A DNA stretch of 64,000 nt, from contig CABJAB010000005.1 of assembly GCA_902363445.1 (NCBI GenBank), positions 186,001 through 250,000 on the forward strand, read 5' to 3'. The position numbers and the translations under genes were made by a program. The notes beneath the pieces were generated by a model that was not told the origin of the DNA, searched no databases, and was given only the letters and a program-made list of their open reading frames with translations. Shown piece by piece: positions 32,519 through 40,164 of this stretch (its first letter is position 1; the number at the start of each line of letters is the position of its first letter). This DNA comes from Lachnospiraceae bacterium. Lineage in GTDB: Bacteria; Bacillota; Clostridia; Lachnospirales; Lachnospiraceae.

Positions 32519-34867
32519 ATGAATAATTACGATACACTGAACCCCATGCAGCGGGAGGCGGTCGAGACGACAGAGGGCCCGCTTCTGGTGCTGGCAGGAG
32601 CCGGATCGGGAAAAACGAGAGCGCTCACCCACAGAATTGCCTATTTAATTGAGGAAAAAGGGGTGAATCCCTGGAATATCATGGCTTTGACCTTTACGAA
32701 TAAAGCCGCGGGAGAGATGAGAGAGAGAGTTGACGATCTGGTGGAATACGGCGCCAGTAGTGTATGGGTCTCCACGTTTCATTCTACCTGTGTTCGGATT
32801 TTGAGGCGTCATATTGAGTGCCTTGGATATACGACCAATTTTACGATATACGACAGCGACGATCAGAAAACGCTGATGCGGCAGGTGCTTAAGAAGCTGG
32901 ATTATGATACGAAGACCTATAAAGAGAGGGCATTGCTCTCCACCATTTCCTCCTGCAAGGATGAACTCATCTCCGCGGAGGATTTTGCCGCGCAGACCGC
33001 CGGAGACTTCCGCCAGTCAAAGGTGGCGGACGCATATCTGGAGTACCAGGCGCAGCTGAAAAAAAACAATGCCCTTGATTTTGACGATCTGATAGTAAAG
33101 ACGGTGGAGCTTTTCCGGACAGATCCGGCGGTGCTCGACTATTATCAGGAGAGGTTCCGCTACATAATGGTGGATGAATACCAGGATACCAATACGGCAC
33201 AATTCCGGTTTGTGGAGCTTTTATCCTCTAAATACAAGAATCTCTGTGTGGTCGGGGATGATGACCAATCCATTTACAAATTCCGGGGCGCTAATATTGA
33301 AAATATATTAGAATTTGAGAGCGCGTTTCCGGGGGCGAAGGTCATCAAGCTGGAGCAGAACTACCGTTCTACAGGAAATATTCTCAATACGGCCAATGAG
33401 GTCATCCGCCATAACATGGGGCGGAAGGAAAAACGGCTGTGGACGGAAAATGAAGAAGGAATTCCGGTCCATTTCAGACAGTATGATACGGCATATGAAG
33501 AAGCCGACGCCATAGCGGCGGATATTGCGGGAAGAGCGGCGGAAGGAGCGCAGTATTCAGATTTTGCGGTGCTTTACCGGACAAACGCCCAGTCGCGTCT
33601 TTTGGAAGAAAAATGCGTGAACAGGAGCATTCCCTACCGTCTGGTGGGAGGGGTGAATTTCTATCAGAGAAAAGAGATCAAGGACATTCTGTGTTATTTG
33701 AAGACCATCGATAACGGTATGGATGATCTCGCGGTTCAGAGGATCATCAATGTGCCGAAGCGGGGAATCGGAGCCACCAGCATCGGAAAGATCATGACTT
33801 ATGCGGAGGGAAACGGTCTGAGCTTCTTTGAGGCCTGCAGGGCAGCGGACCGGATACCGACCATCGGAAAGGCCGCGGGAAAAATACAGAGCTTTGTCAC
33901 ACAGATACAGGCCTTTAAGAGTAAATTGGAGTATTATTCCATCGAGGATTTAATCGACGATATTGTGGAATCTACCGGATACAAGGAAGAGCTTGAAAAT
34001 GATGATACGGTAGAAGCAGAAACAAGGCTGGAAAATATTGAAGAATTGAAAAACAAGGCCGTGGATTATGAGGACGGCTTGGAAGAAGGAGAGGAAGCGC
34101 CGACCTTAAGCGGGTTTCTGGAAGAGGTGGCGCTGGTGGCCGATGTGGATAACATGGACGATTCCGAGAACCGGGTTGTCCTGATGACGCTCCACAGTGC
34201 GAAGGGATTGGAATTTTTGCGGGTCTATCTGGCAGGAATGGAAGATGGACTGTTTCCCGGTATGATGTCCATAAATTCGGATGACCCAGATGAATTAGAG
34301 GAGGAGCGGCGGCTTTGCTATGTGGGGATTACCAGGGCAAGGAAAGAACTGGTTCTTACCTGCGCCAGACAGAGGATGGTGAACGGAGAAACCAGATTCT
34401 GCAAGCCCTCCAGATTCCTGGCGGAGATTCCGCCTCTGTGTCTGGAACGGGACGAGGTACCCTCCATGTTTACGGCAGGCGGCCGGTTTGGAGGGGATGG
34501 CGTGTTTGGGGGCGCCAGGGCTTCTGAAGGACGTTCTGAATTTAAAGAAGGCCGCCGGCTTGGCGACGATGTATTTGATCTTCAGAAGCCGGGCGGAAAG
34601 CCGTGGGCGGCTCCGCCTGCCCGCCGCCGGAATTCTCCGTCCGGGGATCCGGAGCTCAAACAGTCTTATATGGGAAAACAGTTTACGGTGACGAAAGCCG
34701 ACGGGCTTTCTTATAAAGTGGGAGACCGGGTCCGTCATGTGAAATTTGGAGAAGGCACTGTGGCGGATATTACAGAGCAGAAAAAGGATTTTGAGGTGAC
34801 GGTGGACTTTGACACGGCAGGAAGAAAAAGGATGTACGCTACTTTTGCAAAGCTGGTTAAAATCTAA
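32519..34867 (+). CDS. pcrA: ATP-dependent DNA helicase PcrA/UvrD
   Basis: 782 residues, superfamily 1A helicase of repair and replication restart. The Q motif and Walker A are LNPMQREAVETTEGPLLVLA and GAGSGKTRALTHRIAYLI near residue 35. Motif Ia is NIMALTFTNKAAGEM. The DExx box is IMVDEYQDTNTAQF near 218, motif III VGDDDQSIYKFRGA near 245, motif IV QNYRST, and motif V VLMTLHSAKGLEF near 557. Motif VI is VGITRARKEL near 600. The C-terminal part ends with a Tudor-like PcrA domain (VGDRVRHVKFGEGTV near 735). GGGAG lies seven bases before the ATG. Confidence 0.96.
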   Translation: MNNYDTLNPMQREAVETTEGPLLVLAGAGSGKTRALTHRIAYLIEEKGVNPWNIMALTFTNKAAGEMRERVDDLVEYGASSVWVSTFHSTCVRILRRHIECLGYTTNFTIYDSDDQKTLMRQVLKKLDYDTKTYKERALLSTISSCKDELISAEDFAAQTAGDFRQSKVADAYLEYQAQLKKNNALDFDDLIVKTVELFRTDPAVLDYYQERFRYIMVDEYQDTNTAQFRFVELLSSKYKNLCVVGDDDQSIYKFRGANIENILEFESAFPGAKVIKLEQNYRSTGNILNTANEVIRHNMGRKEKRLWTENEEGIPVHFRQYDTAYEEADAIAADIAGRAAEGAQYSDFAVLYRTNAQSRLLEEKCVNRSIPYRLVGGVNFYQRKEIKDILCYLKTIDNGMDDLAVQRIINVPKRGIGATSIGKIMTYAEGNGLSFFEACRAADRIPTIGKAAGKIQSFVTQIQAFKSKLEYYSIEDLIDDIVESTGYKEELENDDTVEAETRLENIEELKNKAVDYEDGLEEGEEAPTLSGFLEEVALVADVDNMDDSENRVVLMTLHSAKGLEFLRVYLAGMEDGLFPGMMSINSDDPDELEEERRLCYVGITRARKELVLTCARQRMVNGETRFCKPSRFLAEIPPLCLERDEVPSMFTAGGRFGGDGVFGGARASEGRSEFKEGRRLGDDVFDLQKPGGKPWAAPPARRRNSPSGDPELKQSYMGKQFTVTKADGLSYKVGDRVRHVKFGEGTVADITEQKKDFEVTVDFDTAGRKRMYATFAKLVKI

Positions 34868-34895
34868 GCCGTGATTTGTGGACTTCCTGAAAAAT

Positions 34896-34937
34896 AAAGA
34901 CGCGGCGGATACTTTTGGTACCCGCCGCGTCTTTCAC
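34896..34937 (+). terminator. strong terminator after pcrA
   Basis: A 13-base perfect stem, AAAGACGCGGCGG (34896-34908) with CCGCCGCGTCTTT (34922-34934). The A-rich left side could allow use from the minus strand as well. Confidence 0.88.
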
Positions 34938-34972
34938 ATTTAAGTCCGTTCAGCTAGTAATATTTTGTCAGT

Positions 34973-35143
34973 TTATGCGGCAAAAGTCGTATGTCCGTGT
35001 GTGAACATGTTGTCGTGATGTGATTCTGCAGGAATCTCTACGGCCCCTTTGCGTGCCTGATATATTTCTACGATAGCACCTGCTACGAAAGAAACCGCTA
35101 CAACTGCTGCAACTGCGATTGCTAATAATAATAATTCTGTCAT
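34973..35143 (-). CDS. small membrane protein (56 aa)
   Basis: A gene too short for usual gene finders. AGGAAG stands about ten bases before the ATG on the minus strand. The 56-residue product begins MTELLLLAIAVAAVVAVSFV (membrane segment), then has a polar, His-rich tail (ESHHDNMFTHGHTT). The neighbouring gene at 35225-35383 has the same plan, and the two lie in tandem, 81 bases apart. No family recognised. The good ribosome binding site and codon-like composition support a real gene. Confidence 0.6.
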   Translation of the reverse strand: MTELLLLAIAVAAVVAVSFVAGAIVEIYQARKGAVEIPAESHHDNMFTHGHTTFAA

Positions 35144-35224
35144 GATAGATACTTCCTTTCCGCTGATATCAGCTTTATATAATTATTCATCGTTGTCTGT
35201 GACTGTTACATATGCCCTGAAAAC

Positions 35225-35383
35225 TTATACTGCCGTTCCGACAGGAAAGTTTTTCTTGGCGCTCATCCCGACATTATCAGAATGTCTGTGAGCGGACACC
35301 AGCTTAATCACGCAGCCTGCGATGCCGGCTGTTACGGCTGCTGCTGCAACCATTCCAACTCTGATCAAAAAATAAATTCCCAT
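35225..35383 (-). CDS. small membrane protein (52 aa)
   Basis: AGGAAGGA lies five bases before the ATG on the minus strand. The product starts MGIYFLIRVGMVAAAAVTAG, giving one membrane segment, and continues with a polar tail containing HRHSDN and KKNFPVG. It is the first gene of a pair with the 56-residue protein at 34973. An extended -10 promoter lies about 70 bases upstream. Two adjacent single-pass microproteins with His-containing tails may work together, but no function can be given. Confidence 0.6.
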   Translation of the reverse strand: MGIYFLIRVGMVAAAAVTAGIAGCVIKLVSAHRHSDNVGMSAKKNFPVGTAV

Positions 35384-35453
35384 ATTATCCTTCCTTTCTT
35401 ATGCCATATATCTCAAGTCGGTATAGTACATTTCTGTTTACTTCTATGGTTTA

Positions 35454-35462
35454 ATTATAGCA
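35454..35462 (-). promoter_or_regulatory. extended -10 promoter for the two small membrane proteins
   Basis: Read on the minus strand: TGC followed by TATAAT, about 70 bases upstream of the first small gene. No convincing -35 is seen. The rest of the divergent gap (35463-35670) shows nothing further. Confidence 0.5.
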
Positions 35463-35674
35463 GACTGCAAGGATTAATTTTGTGGAAATTATACGATTCA
35501 GAGTAAAAAAAATTGTGCAGAATAATGATGAGTTGTTTCGTCAAGAATACAAAATCCGGTATTTGTTAAAAATAGAAGAAAGAATGGAAGATGGTTTTGT
35601 GAGCAGACAAAATATTTAAAAAGTATTAAATCTCTGAAATTTGGAAAGTTTTAATAGTAAAACGGACAGATTAG

Positions 35675-35683
35675 TGATATAAT
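35675..35683 (+). promoter_or_regulatory. extended -10 promoter of the acidic-tail protein gene
   Basis: TGA followed by TATAAT (35675-35683), about 40 bases upstream of the ATG at 35725. Confidence 0.55.
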
Positions 35684-35724
35684 AACTGCAAAATGAGTTT
35701 TAGTGCAGAAAGGACGTGCAGGAT

Positions 35725-36072
35725 ATGAATAAAAAGCTGGAAGAGGTTTTAAGCGTGAGCAAACTGAATGAGCTTATTCACAAAAATGAAAAGCATGAAG
35801 AAAAGAAGAGCAAGGTGCTCTGGGTTTTGGCCATCATCGGCGCGGTAGCGGCAGTGGCAGGAATCGCTTACGCAGTATATCGTTTCTTCACGCCTGATTA
35901 TCTGGAAGACTTTGAAGATGACTTCGACGACGACTTTGATGATGATTTTTTTGATGATGACGAAGACGATGAAGTCACAGAAAAAGCAGAAAAGGCAGAG
36001 GATGAAGCCGATGGAGATTCCATCGCCAAAGCGGCGGAAGAGGCTTTTGAGGAAGCATCTGAGGAAGAATGA
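35725..36072 (+). CDS. membrane-anchored protein with very acidic tail
   Basis: 115 residues. A charged N-terminus (NKKLEEVLSVSKLNELIHKN) precedes a single membrane helix (VLWVLAIIGAVAAVAGIAYA). The tail is almost wholly Asp/Glu, with the core DDFDDDFDDDFFDDDEDDE from about residue 62, ending in Ala/Glu repeats. Similar proteins are widespread in Lachnospiraceae without known function (DUF4366-like in plan). The ATG at 35725 is preferred to an in-frame GTG at 35716. A good terminator follows. Confidence 0.75.
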   Translation: MNKKLEEVLSVSKLNELIHKNEKHEEKKSKVLWVLAIIGAVAAVAGIAYAVYRFFTPDYLEDFEDDFDDDFDDDFFDDDEDDEVTEKAEKAEDEADGDSIAKAAEEAFEEASEEE

Positions 36073-36105
36073 GCGAAAGACGCGGATAGGTGAAAAAAAT
36101 CATCA

Positions 36106-36131
36106 GGGCTGCCAGTTTGGCAGCCCTTTTT
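36106..36131 (+). terminator. intrinsic terminator
   Basis: GGGCTGCCA (36106-36114), GTT loop, TGGCAGCCC (36118-36126), then TTTTT. Confidence 0.92.
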
Positions 36132-36192
36132 CATTTCATAGGAAAGTGCGTTCTATAAAATAAAAAGCCCTCCGGGCGGGATGCATACGATG
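36132..36192. repeat. second repeat family (B), copy 2
   Basis: CATTTCATAGGAAAGTGCG, then a diverged TTCTATAAAATAAAAAGCCC and CCGGGCGGGATGCATACGAT: about 60 bases clearly related to 17895-17957. Like that copy, it follows a terminator without a gap. Confidence 0.7.
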
Positions 36193-36271
36193 TTCTTCTA
36201 AATGCAAATATTTCGTAATAACCGAACAGGAGTGTATATGGTGAGAACAGGAGAAAGGGACTGGAAGAGTA

Positions 36272-37723
36272 ATGAAAAAAGGTGATGTTTTTGAAGGGAC
36301 GGTAGAAAAACTTATTTTCCCGAATAAGGGGATTCTGCATATAGGAGGGGAGCCTGTCATGGTAAAGCATGTGCTGGCGGGACAAAAAATAGAGGCGGCT
36401 GCAGGAAGGAAGAAAAAGGGAAAATTGGAAGGAAGGCTGATCCGTGTGCTGGAAGCGTCGCCTCTGGAAACAGTACCAAATCCCTGCGCGCATTTTGGCG
36501 TCTGCGGAGGATGCAGTTATCAGACAATCCCTTATGACGGCCAGCTCGCAATTAAAGAGGCCATGGTGAGAGAATTAATACAGGACAGCTGCCCGAAGGG
36601 AGTATTTGAAGGGATAAAAGGAAGTCCTCTGCAGGAGGGATACCGGAACAAGATGGAATATTCCTTTGGCGATGAAATCAAGGACGGCCCTCTTGCCCTG
36701 GGCATGCATAAAAGAGGAAGCTTCCATGATATTGTGACGGTCAGGGACTGCCGGATCGCAGACCGGGATTTTGAAAGGATTCTTTCGGGTACATTGGAGC
36801 TTTGTTCTTCCGAAGGACTTCCCTTTTATCATAAAATGAAACACCTGGGGTACCTTCGCCATCTTTTGGTGCGGAAGGCCTGGAAAACGGGGGAAATCCT
36901 TGTGGCGCTGGTGACGAGCGGCCAACTGGAGAATGCGTTTCGGGCGGAGAACAGAGAGGCGGGAAAAGAAAAAGAGGAAGCTTTTTTGGAGCGCTTTTCC
37001 CGTATGCTGCAGAATTTGTATTTGGATGGAAAGCTGACAGGTATTCTCCATATGAGAAATGACAGCCAGGCTGACGTGGTGAAAAGTGACGAGACCACGG
37101 TGCTGTCTGGTCAGAATCATTTTTATGAGGAGCTGCTCGGACTGCGTTTTGAAATCACTCCATTTTCTTTTTTTCAGACCAATTCAGCCGGAGCTGAGGT
37201 ATTATACCGCACGGCTCAGGAATATGTGGGAGATACAAAGGATAAGCTGGTCTATGATCTTTACAGTGGGACAGGCACCATTGCCCAGATCCTGGCGCCG
37301 GTATCTAAAAAGGTGATCGGAGTAGAGATTGTAGAGGAAGCCGTAGAAGCGGCGAAAAAAAATGCTGTTTTAAACGGCTTGGATAACTGTGAGTTTCTGG
37401 CAGGAGACGTTCTTAAAACTCTGGATTCTATTGAAGAGAAACCGGATTTGATCGTGCTGGATCCCCCGAGGGAGGGGATTCACCCGAAAGCGCTGCCGAA
37501 GATCATAGCGTATGGCGTAGACGATATTGTCTACATAAGCTGTAAACCCACTTCGCTGGCGCGGGATCTGAAGGTGTTCACAGCCTCCGGATATGAAGTG
37601 AAAAGGGCCTGTGCGGTGGATATGTTTCCAGGAACCGCAAATGTAGAGACGGTTGTGCTGCTTTCTCGTAAGAGCCAGCCAGTCAGTTTGTCTTCATATA
37701 ACAGTGATAAATTGGAAGTATGA
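36272..37723 (+). CDS. rlmD: 23S rRNA (uracil-5-)-methyltransferase RlmD/RumA-type
   Basis: 483 residues. It starts with a TRAM domain (residues 1-60, VFEGTVEKLIFPNKGILHIG). An iron-sulfur Cys cluster follows (PNPCAHFGVCGGCSYQTIPY near 72). The SAM-binding domain has YDLYSGTGTIAQILA near 330 and VLDPPREGIHPKAL near 390. The catalytic Cys is in VYISCKPTSLARDL near 417. It methylates U to m5U in 23S rRNA or tRNA. The exact site cannot be told apart from sequence alone. The C-terminus is extended by about 15 residues, and its stop overlaps the next gene as ATGA. Confidence 0.92.
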   Translation: MKKGDVFEGTVEKLIFPNKGILHIGGEPVMVKHVLAGQKIEAAAGRKKKGKLEGRLIRVLEASPLETVPNPCAHFGVCGGCSYQTIPYDGQLAIKEAMVRELIQDSCPKGVFEGIKGSPLQEGYRNKMEYSFGDEIKDGPLALGMHKRGSFHDIVTVRDCRIADRDFERILSGTLELCSSEGLPFYHKMKHLGYLRHLLVRKAWKTGEILVALVTSGQLENAFRAENREAGKEKEEAFLERFSRMLQNLYLDGKLTGILHMRNDSQADVVKSDETTVLSGQNHFYEELLGLRFEITPFSFFQTNSAGAEVLYRTAQEYVGDTKDKLVYDLYSGTGTIAQILAPVSKKVIGVEIVEEAVEAAKKNAVLNGLDNCEFLAGDVLKTLDSIEEKPDLIVLDPPREGIHPKALPKIIAYGVDDIVYISCKPTSLARDLKVFTASGYEVKRACAVDMFPGTANVETVVLLSRKSQPVSLSSYNSDKLEV

Positions 37724-38481
37724 GTATGGAAGAAATTAAGAGATTAGAGGATATTTTCAAATTGATTTTGTCTGTGGACAGTATAGAACCAGATTTTAGT
37801 TCGGGTTCTGATATTACAATACCAATATATGAAATATCCGCGGAAGAATTTTTGGATTTTGCGGAAAATGCAATTATGGCCGAAACGAAAGAAGGGATTG
37901 TAAATGCGATTTCAAATTTAAAACGGGCTATAGATTGTGAAATGGATCTGTTTTTTGAAAGTATAAATTTAAAGAGCATTTTTGACAAGAACAATCTGAA
38001 GTTTGAGAAAAAATCAAAATTTTTATCGGATATAGGTATGTTTCCTATCCAGTCTATTAATAAATTAAACTTAATAAGAAACAAAATGGAACATGAGTAT
38101 CGGGCACCTCTGATTGCTGATTTATATACATATTATGAATTAGTTTGGGATGTTGTAAAAATAATAGATTTGCATCTTGAACTATTGTATACAAATGGTG
38201 AAATAAATATGGTCCTAAAAAAGGGGAGTGATGAATATTACTTTATGATCAGGCACGATATAGAGAATTGTGGCTTTAGGATTAAAATTAAAAATTGGAC
38301 AAAAGGCGCTGATAAAATAGAAAAACAGTTGGAGATTTGTTTGACCAATAAAGAAAGTGCTTATGATTTTATAAATGCATTCAATTTTTATTTGTTGTCT
38401 ATTCAATATTTTGATTATGGAAATATCTCTCTATACAAAAATAAAGTAAAAAAGCTAATGAAAAGTCAGGGAAAAATATGA
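37720..38481 (+). CDS. AT-rich protein with HEPN-like R-x4-H motif
   Basis: 253 residues, in sequence clearly more AT-rich than the flanking genes, which suggests acquisition from elsewhere. Near residue 118 it reads INKLNLIRNKMEHEYRAPL. The R-N-x3-H core matches the R-x4-H signature of HEPN domains, which in toxins and defence proteins form RNases. The segment lies in a helical region, as in HEPN folds. The rest is unrecognised. The ATG overlaps the rlmD stop (ATGA), so it is translated with rlmD. RNase activity is an inference from one motif. Confidence 0.55.
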   Translation: MSMEEIKRLEDIFKLILSVDSIEPDFSSGSDITIPIYEISAEEFLDFAENAIMAETKEGIVNAISNLKRAIDCEMDLFFESINLKSIFDKNNLKFEKKSKFLSDIGMFPIQSINKLNLIRNKMEHEYRAPLIADLYTYYELVWDVVKIIDLHLELLYTNGEINMVLKKGSDEYYFMIRHDIENCGFRIKIKNWTKGADKIEKQLEICLTNKESAYDFINAFNFYLLSIQYFDYGNISLYKNKVKKLMKSQGKI

Positions 38482-38492
38482 ATGTGATTTAT

Positions 38493-38532
38493 AAAAGGCT
38501 GCCGCCACTTAAATGTGGAAGCAGCCTTTTTT
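38493..38532 (+). terminator. intrinsic terminator after the HEPN-like gene
   Basis: AAAAGGCTGC (38493-38502) and GCAGCCTTTT (38521-38530), with an inner CCAC/GTGG stem, then TT. Confidence 0.88.
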
Positions 38533-38843
38533 GATATATCGATAAAGATAAAGGATGTTTAAAATCTGGGACGAGTGTAAAGACTAGAGAATACTGACAT
38601 AATCCTGTTCCGAAAATAGCGGAGTTTTAATATTCTTTATATATGAGGAGGATTTCGGATACTGGAGACGGAGCCCCAACGGGTCATCGTCTCTTGCTAT
38701 AACAGAACCTCTGCATAACAATTCATGGAGTGGGTTTTTCAGAAATGTGTGTCTCAGCTTCCTGCTGGTTTCTTTGTCCCATGGATTTTAATCTGACAGA
38801 CGGTGGAATAAGCAGCGGCAGCTTTTTAGAAAGGATGATAGAA
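38533..38843 (+). other. long leader/intergenic region with a stable hairpin
   Basis: About 310 bases without a gene. At about 38665-38694 GAGACG and CGTCTC enclose GCCC/GGGT around CAAC, making a stable hairpin. TCATGGAGTGGGTTTTT near 38724 and CCCATGGATTTT near 38779 can pair as well. An ATG at 38730 opens a frame into the HPr-like gene, but has no ribosome binding site. It may be a structured leader; not assigned to a known class. Confidence 0.35.
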
Positions 38844-39074
38844 ATGCGGAAAATCAATGTGACATTTGATAATGTGGATATGGTTGAAGAGTTTGTCCAT
38901 GTTGTCCAGGATTATCAGACGGATGTGGACCTGATAAACGGACATTGCATGGTGGACGCGAAATCGATTGTGGGCGTCATCAGCATGGGACTTCAGAAAA
39001 AGATGGATTTGGTCATCCATACGGAAACTTGCGAAGAATTGGTCGAACGGCTGGGATTTTGCAGGGTTTCGTAA
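38844..39074 (+). CDS. HPr-like protein lacking the active-site histidine
   Basis: 76 residues, the size of HPr. The C-terminal half shows the HPr signature around the regulatory serine: VDAKSIVGVISMGLQKKMDL near residue 40. The N-terminal active-site motif of true HPr (G-x-HARP) is replaced by FDNVDMVEEFVHVVQDYQTD, with no His at the right place. It therefore cannot accept phosphate from Enzyme I in the usual way, but keeps the Ser region used by HPr kinase. A regulatory or Crh-like role is possible. AAAGGATG lies upstream of the ATG. Confidence 0.75.
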   Translation: MRKINVTFDNVDMVEEFVHVVQDYQTDVDLINGHCMVDAKSIVGVISMGLQKKMDLVIHTETCEELVERLGFCRVS

Positions 39075-39100
39075 ATTTAGAGTAAATAAAAATAGAGAAG

Positions 39101-39143
39101 ACCGGAGACAGAATACAGCTGTTATATTTGTCTTCGGTTTTTT
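39101..39143 (+). terminator. intrinsic terminator after the HPr-like gene
   Basis: ACCGGAGACA (39101-39110) pairs with TGTCTTCGGT (39129-39138), one G-U pair, then TTTTT. Confidence 0.85.
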
Positions 39144-39197
39144 AACTGTCTGGAAAGGAGACGGATATTGGAGCCCTTACATGTGTGTGCTATAATG

Positions 39198-39245
39198 ATA
39201 TAAGATACTTTTTGGAATCTTTCTGCCGGCGCTAGCATAATGAGC
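39198..39245 (+). repeat. fragment of the modular repeat
   Basis: AAGATACTTTTTGGAATCTT joined to TCTGCCGG: the two outer parts of the repeat core brought together by deletion. It is followed by a hairpin GGCGCT/AGCGCC. Confidence 0.55.
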
Positions 39246-39303
39246 GCCTGAATGTCAGTTTCATATAGGAAAGCTTCACAGTTTTCTGAAGAAAGGATTC
39301 AAT

Positions 39304-40068
39304 ATGAAGACTATATACATATCCCATTTGGCGACGGATTTGGAAATGAAAGAAGTTTTGGAAGATTGGCCAGCGGTTGGGATCGAGACGATTGAATTTG
39401 GCGTTGGAGACAATTTGGACGTTTTGGAGAGAACGGCTGAAAAATACCGGATGAGAATGGGGAGATGGCTTGCGGAGAGGCCATTTTCAGTCCATGGACC
39501 GTTTCTGGACCTGAACCCGGGCAGCTATGATTCTCTTATCCGCGAAGCGACTATGGTCAGATTCCGCCAGGCCTATGAAGGGGCGGCTATGTTGAAAGCG
39601 GATAGGATTCTGTTTCACACGGGATTTGTACCGGAAACATGTTACGAAACAGGCTGGCCGGATAAGGCGGCGGAATTTTGGAAGCGTTTTCTGGATGAGA
39701 AAGGCGGAGAGATGCCGGTTCACCTGGAGAATGTATTGGATCTTCATTGGGAAACGGCGGCCTATATATTGGACAAAGTAAACTGCCCTTATTTTACGGC
39801 CTGTGTGGATATCGGGCACGCTGCTGCATACTCAAAGCAGAGCCCCTTGGAATGGTTATCCGGACTGGGAAGCAGAATAGGTCATCTTCATCTTCATGAC
39901 AACGATGGAAAAGAGGATCTGCACCAGGCGCTGGGGAAAGGGAAACTCCCTTTAAAGCAAGTGCTCCAAATGGCTGAAGCATGCTGTCCGGAAGCGTCCG
40001 TGACCATAGAGAATACCGAAACGGTGGATATCAGAGAGAGCCTTCTATTTTTGAATCAGTTTCTATGA
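39304..40068 (+). CDS. sugar phosphate isomerase/epimerase-like TIM barrel
   Basis: 254 residues, xylose isomerase-like/AP endonuclease 2 superfamily. Metal-site residues are visible in RPFSVHGPFLDLNPGS near residue 60, ILFHTGFVPE near 100, and PVHLENVLDLH near 140 (Glu). Others are ACVDIGHAAAYS near 165 (Asp, His), IGHLHLHDNDGKEDLH near 195 and VTIENTE near 237 (Glu). Such enzymes isomerise ketoses or repair DNA; the short loops point to a sugar isomerase, substrate unknown. A typical AAAGGATT ribosome binding site precedes the ATG. Confidence 0.82.
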   Translation: MKTIYISHLATDLEMKEVLEDWPAVGIETIEFGVGDNLDVLERTAEKYRMRMGRWLAERPFSVHGPFLDLNPGSYDSLIREATMVRFRQAYEGAAMLKADRILFHTGFVPETCYETGWPDKAAEFWKRFLDEKGGEMPVHLENVLDLHWETAAYILDKVNCPYFTACVDIGHAAAYSKQSPLEWLSGLGSRIGHLHLHDNDGKEDLHQALGKGKLPLKQVLQMAEACCPEASVTIENTETVDIRESLLFLNQFL

Positions 40069-40164
40069 TATGATTGAACCTTTGTCTTACAGTGGAATAT
40101 CCTAATCCTATAGTCGTCTTGCCGCGCCCGGCAGGACAGGAAAATCGGGAGGATCAGGAACAAG

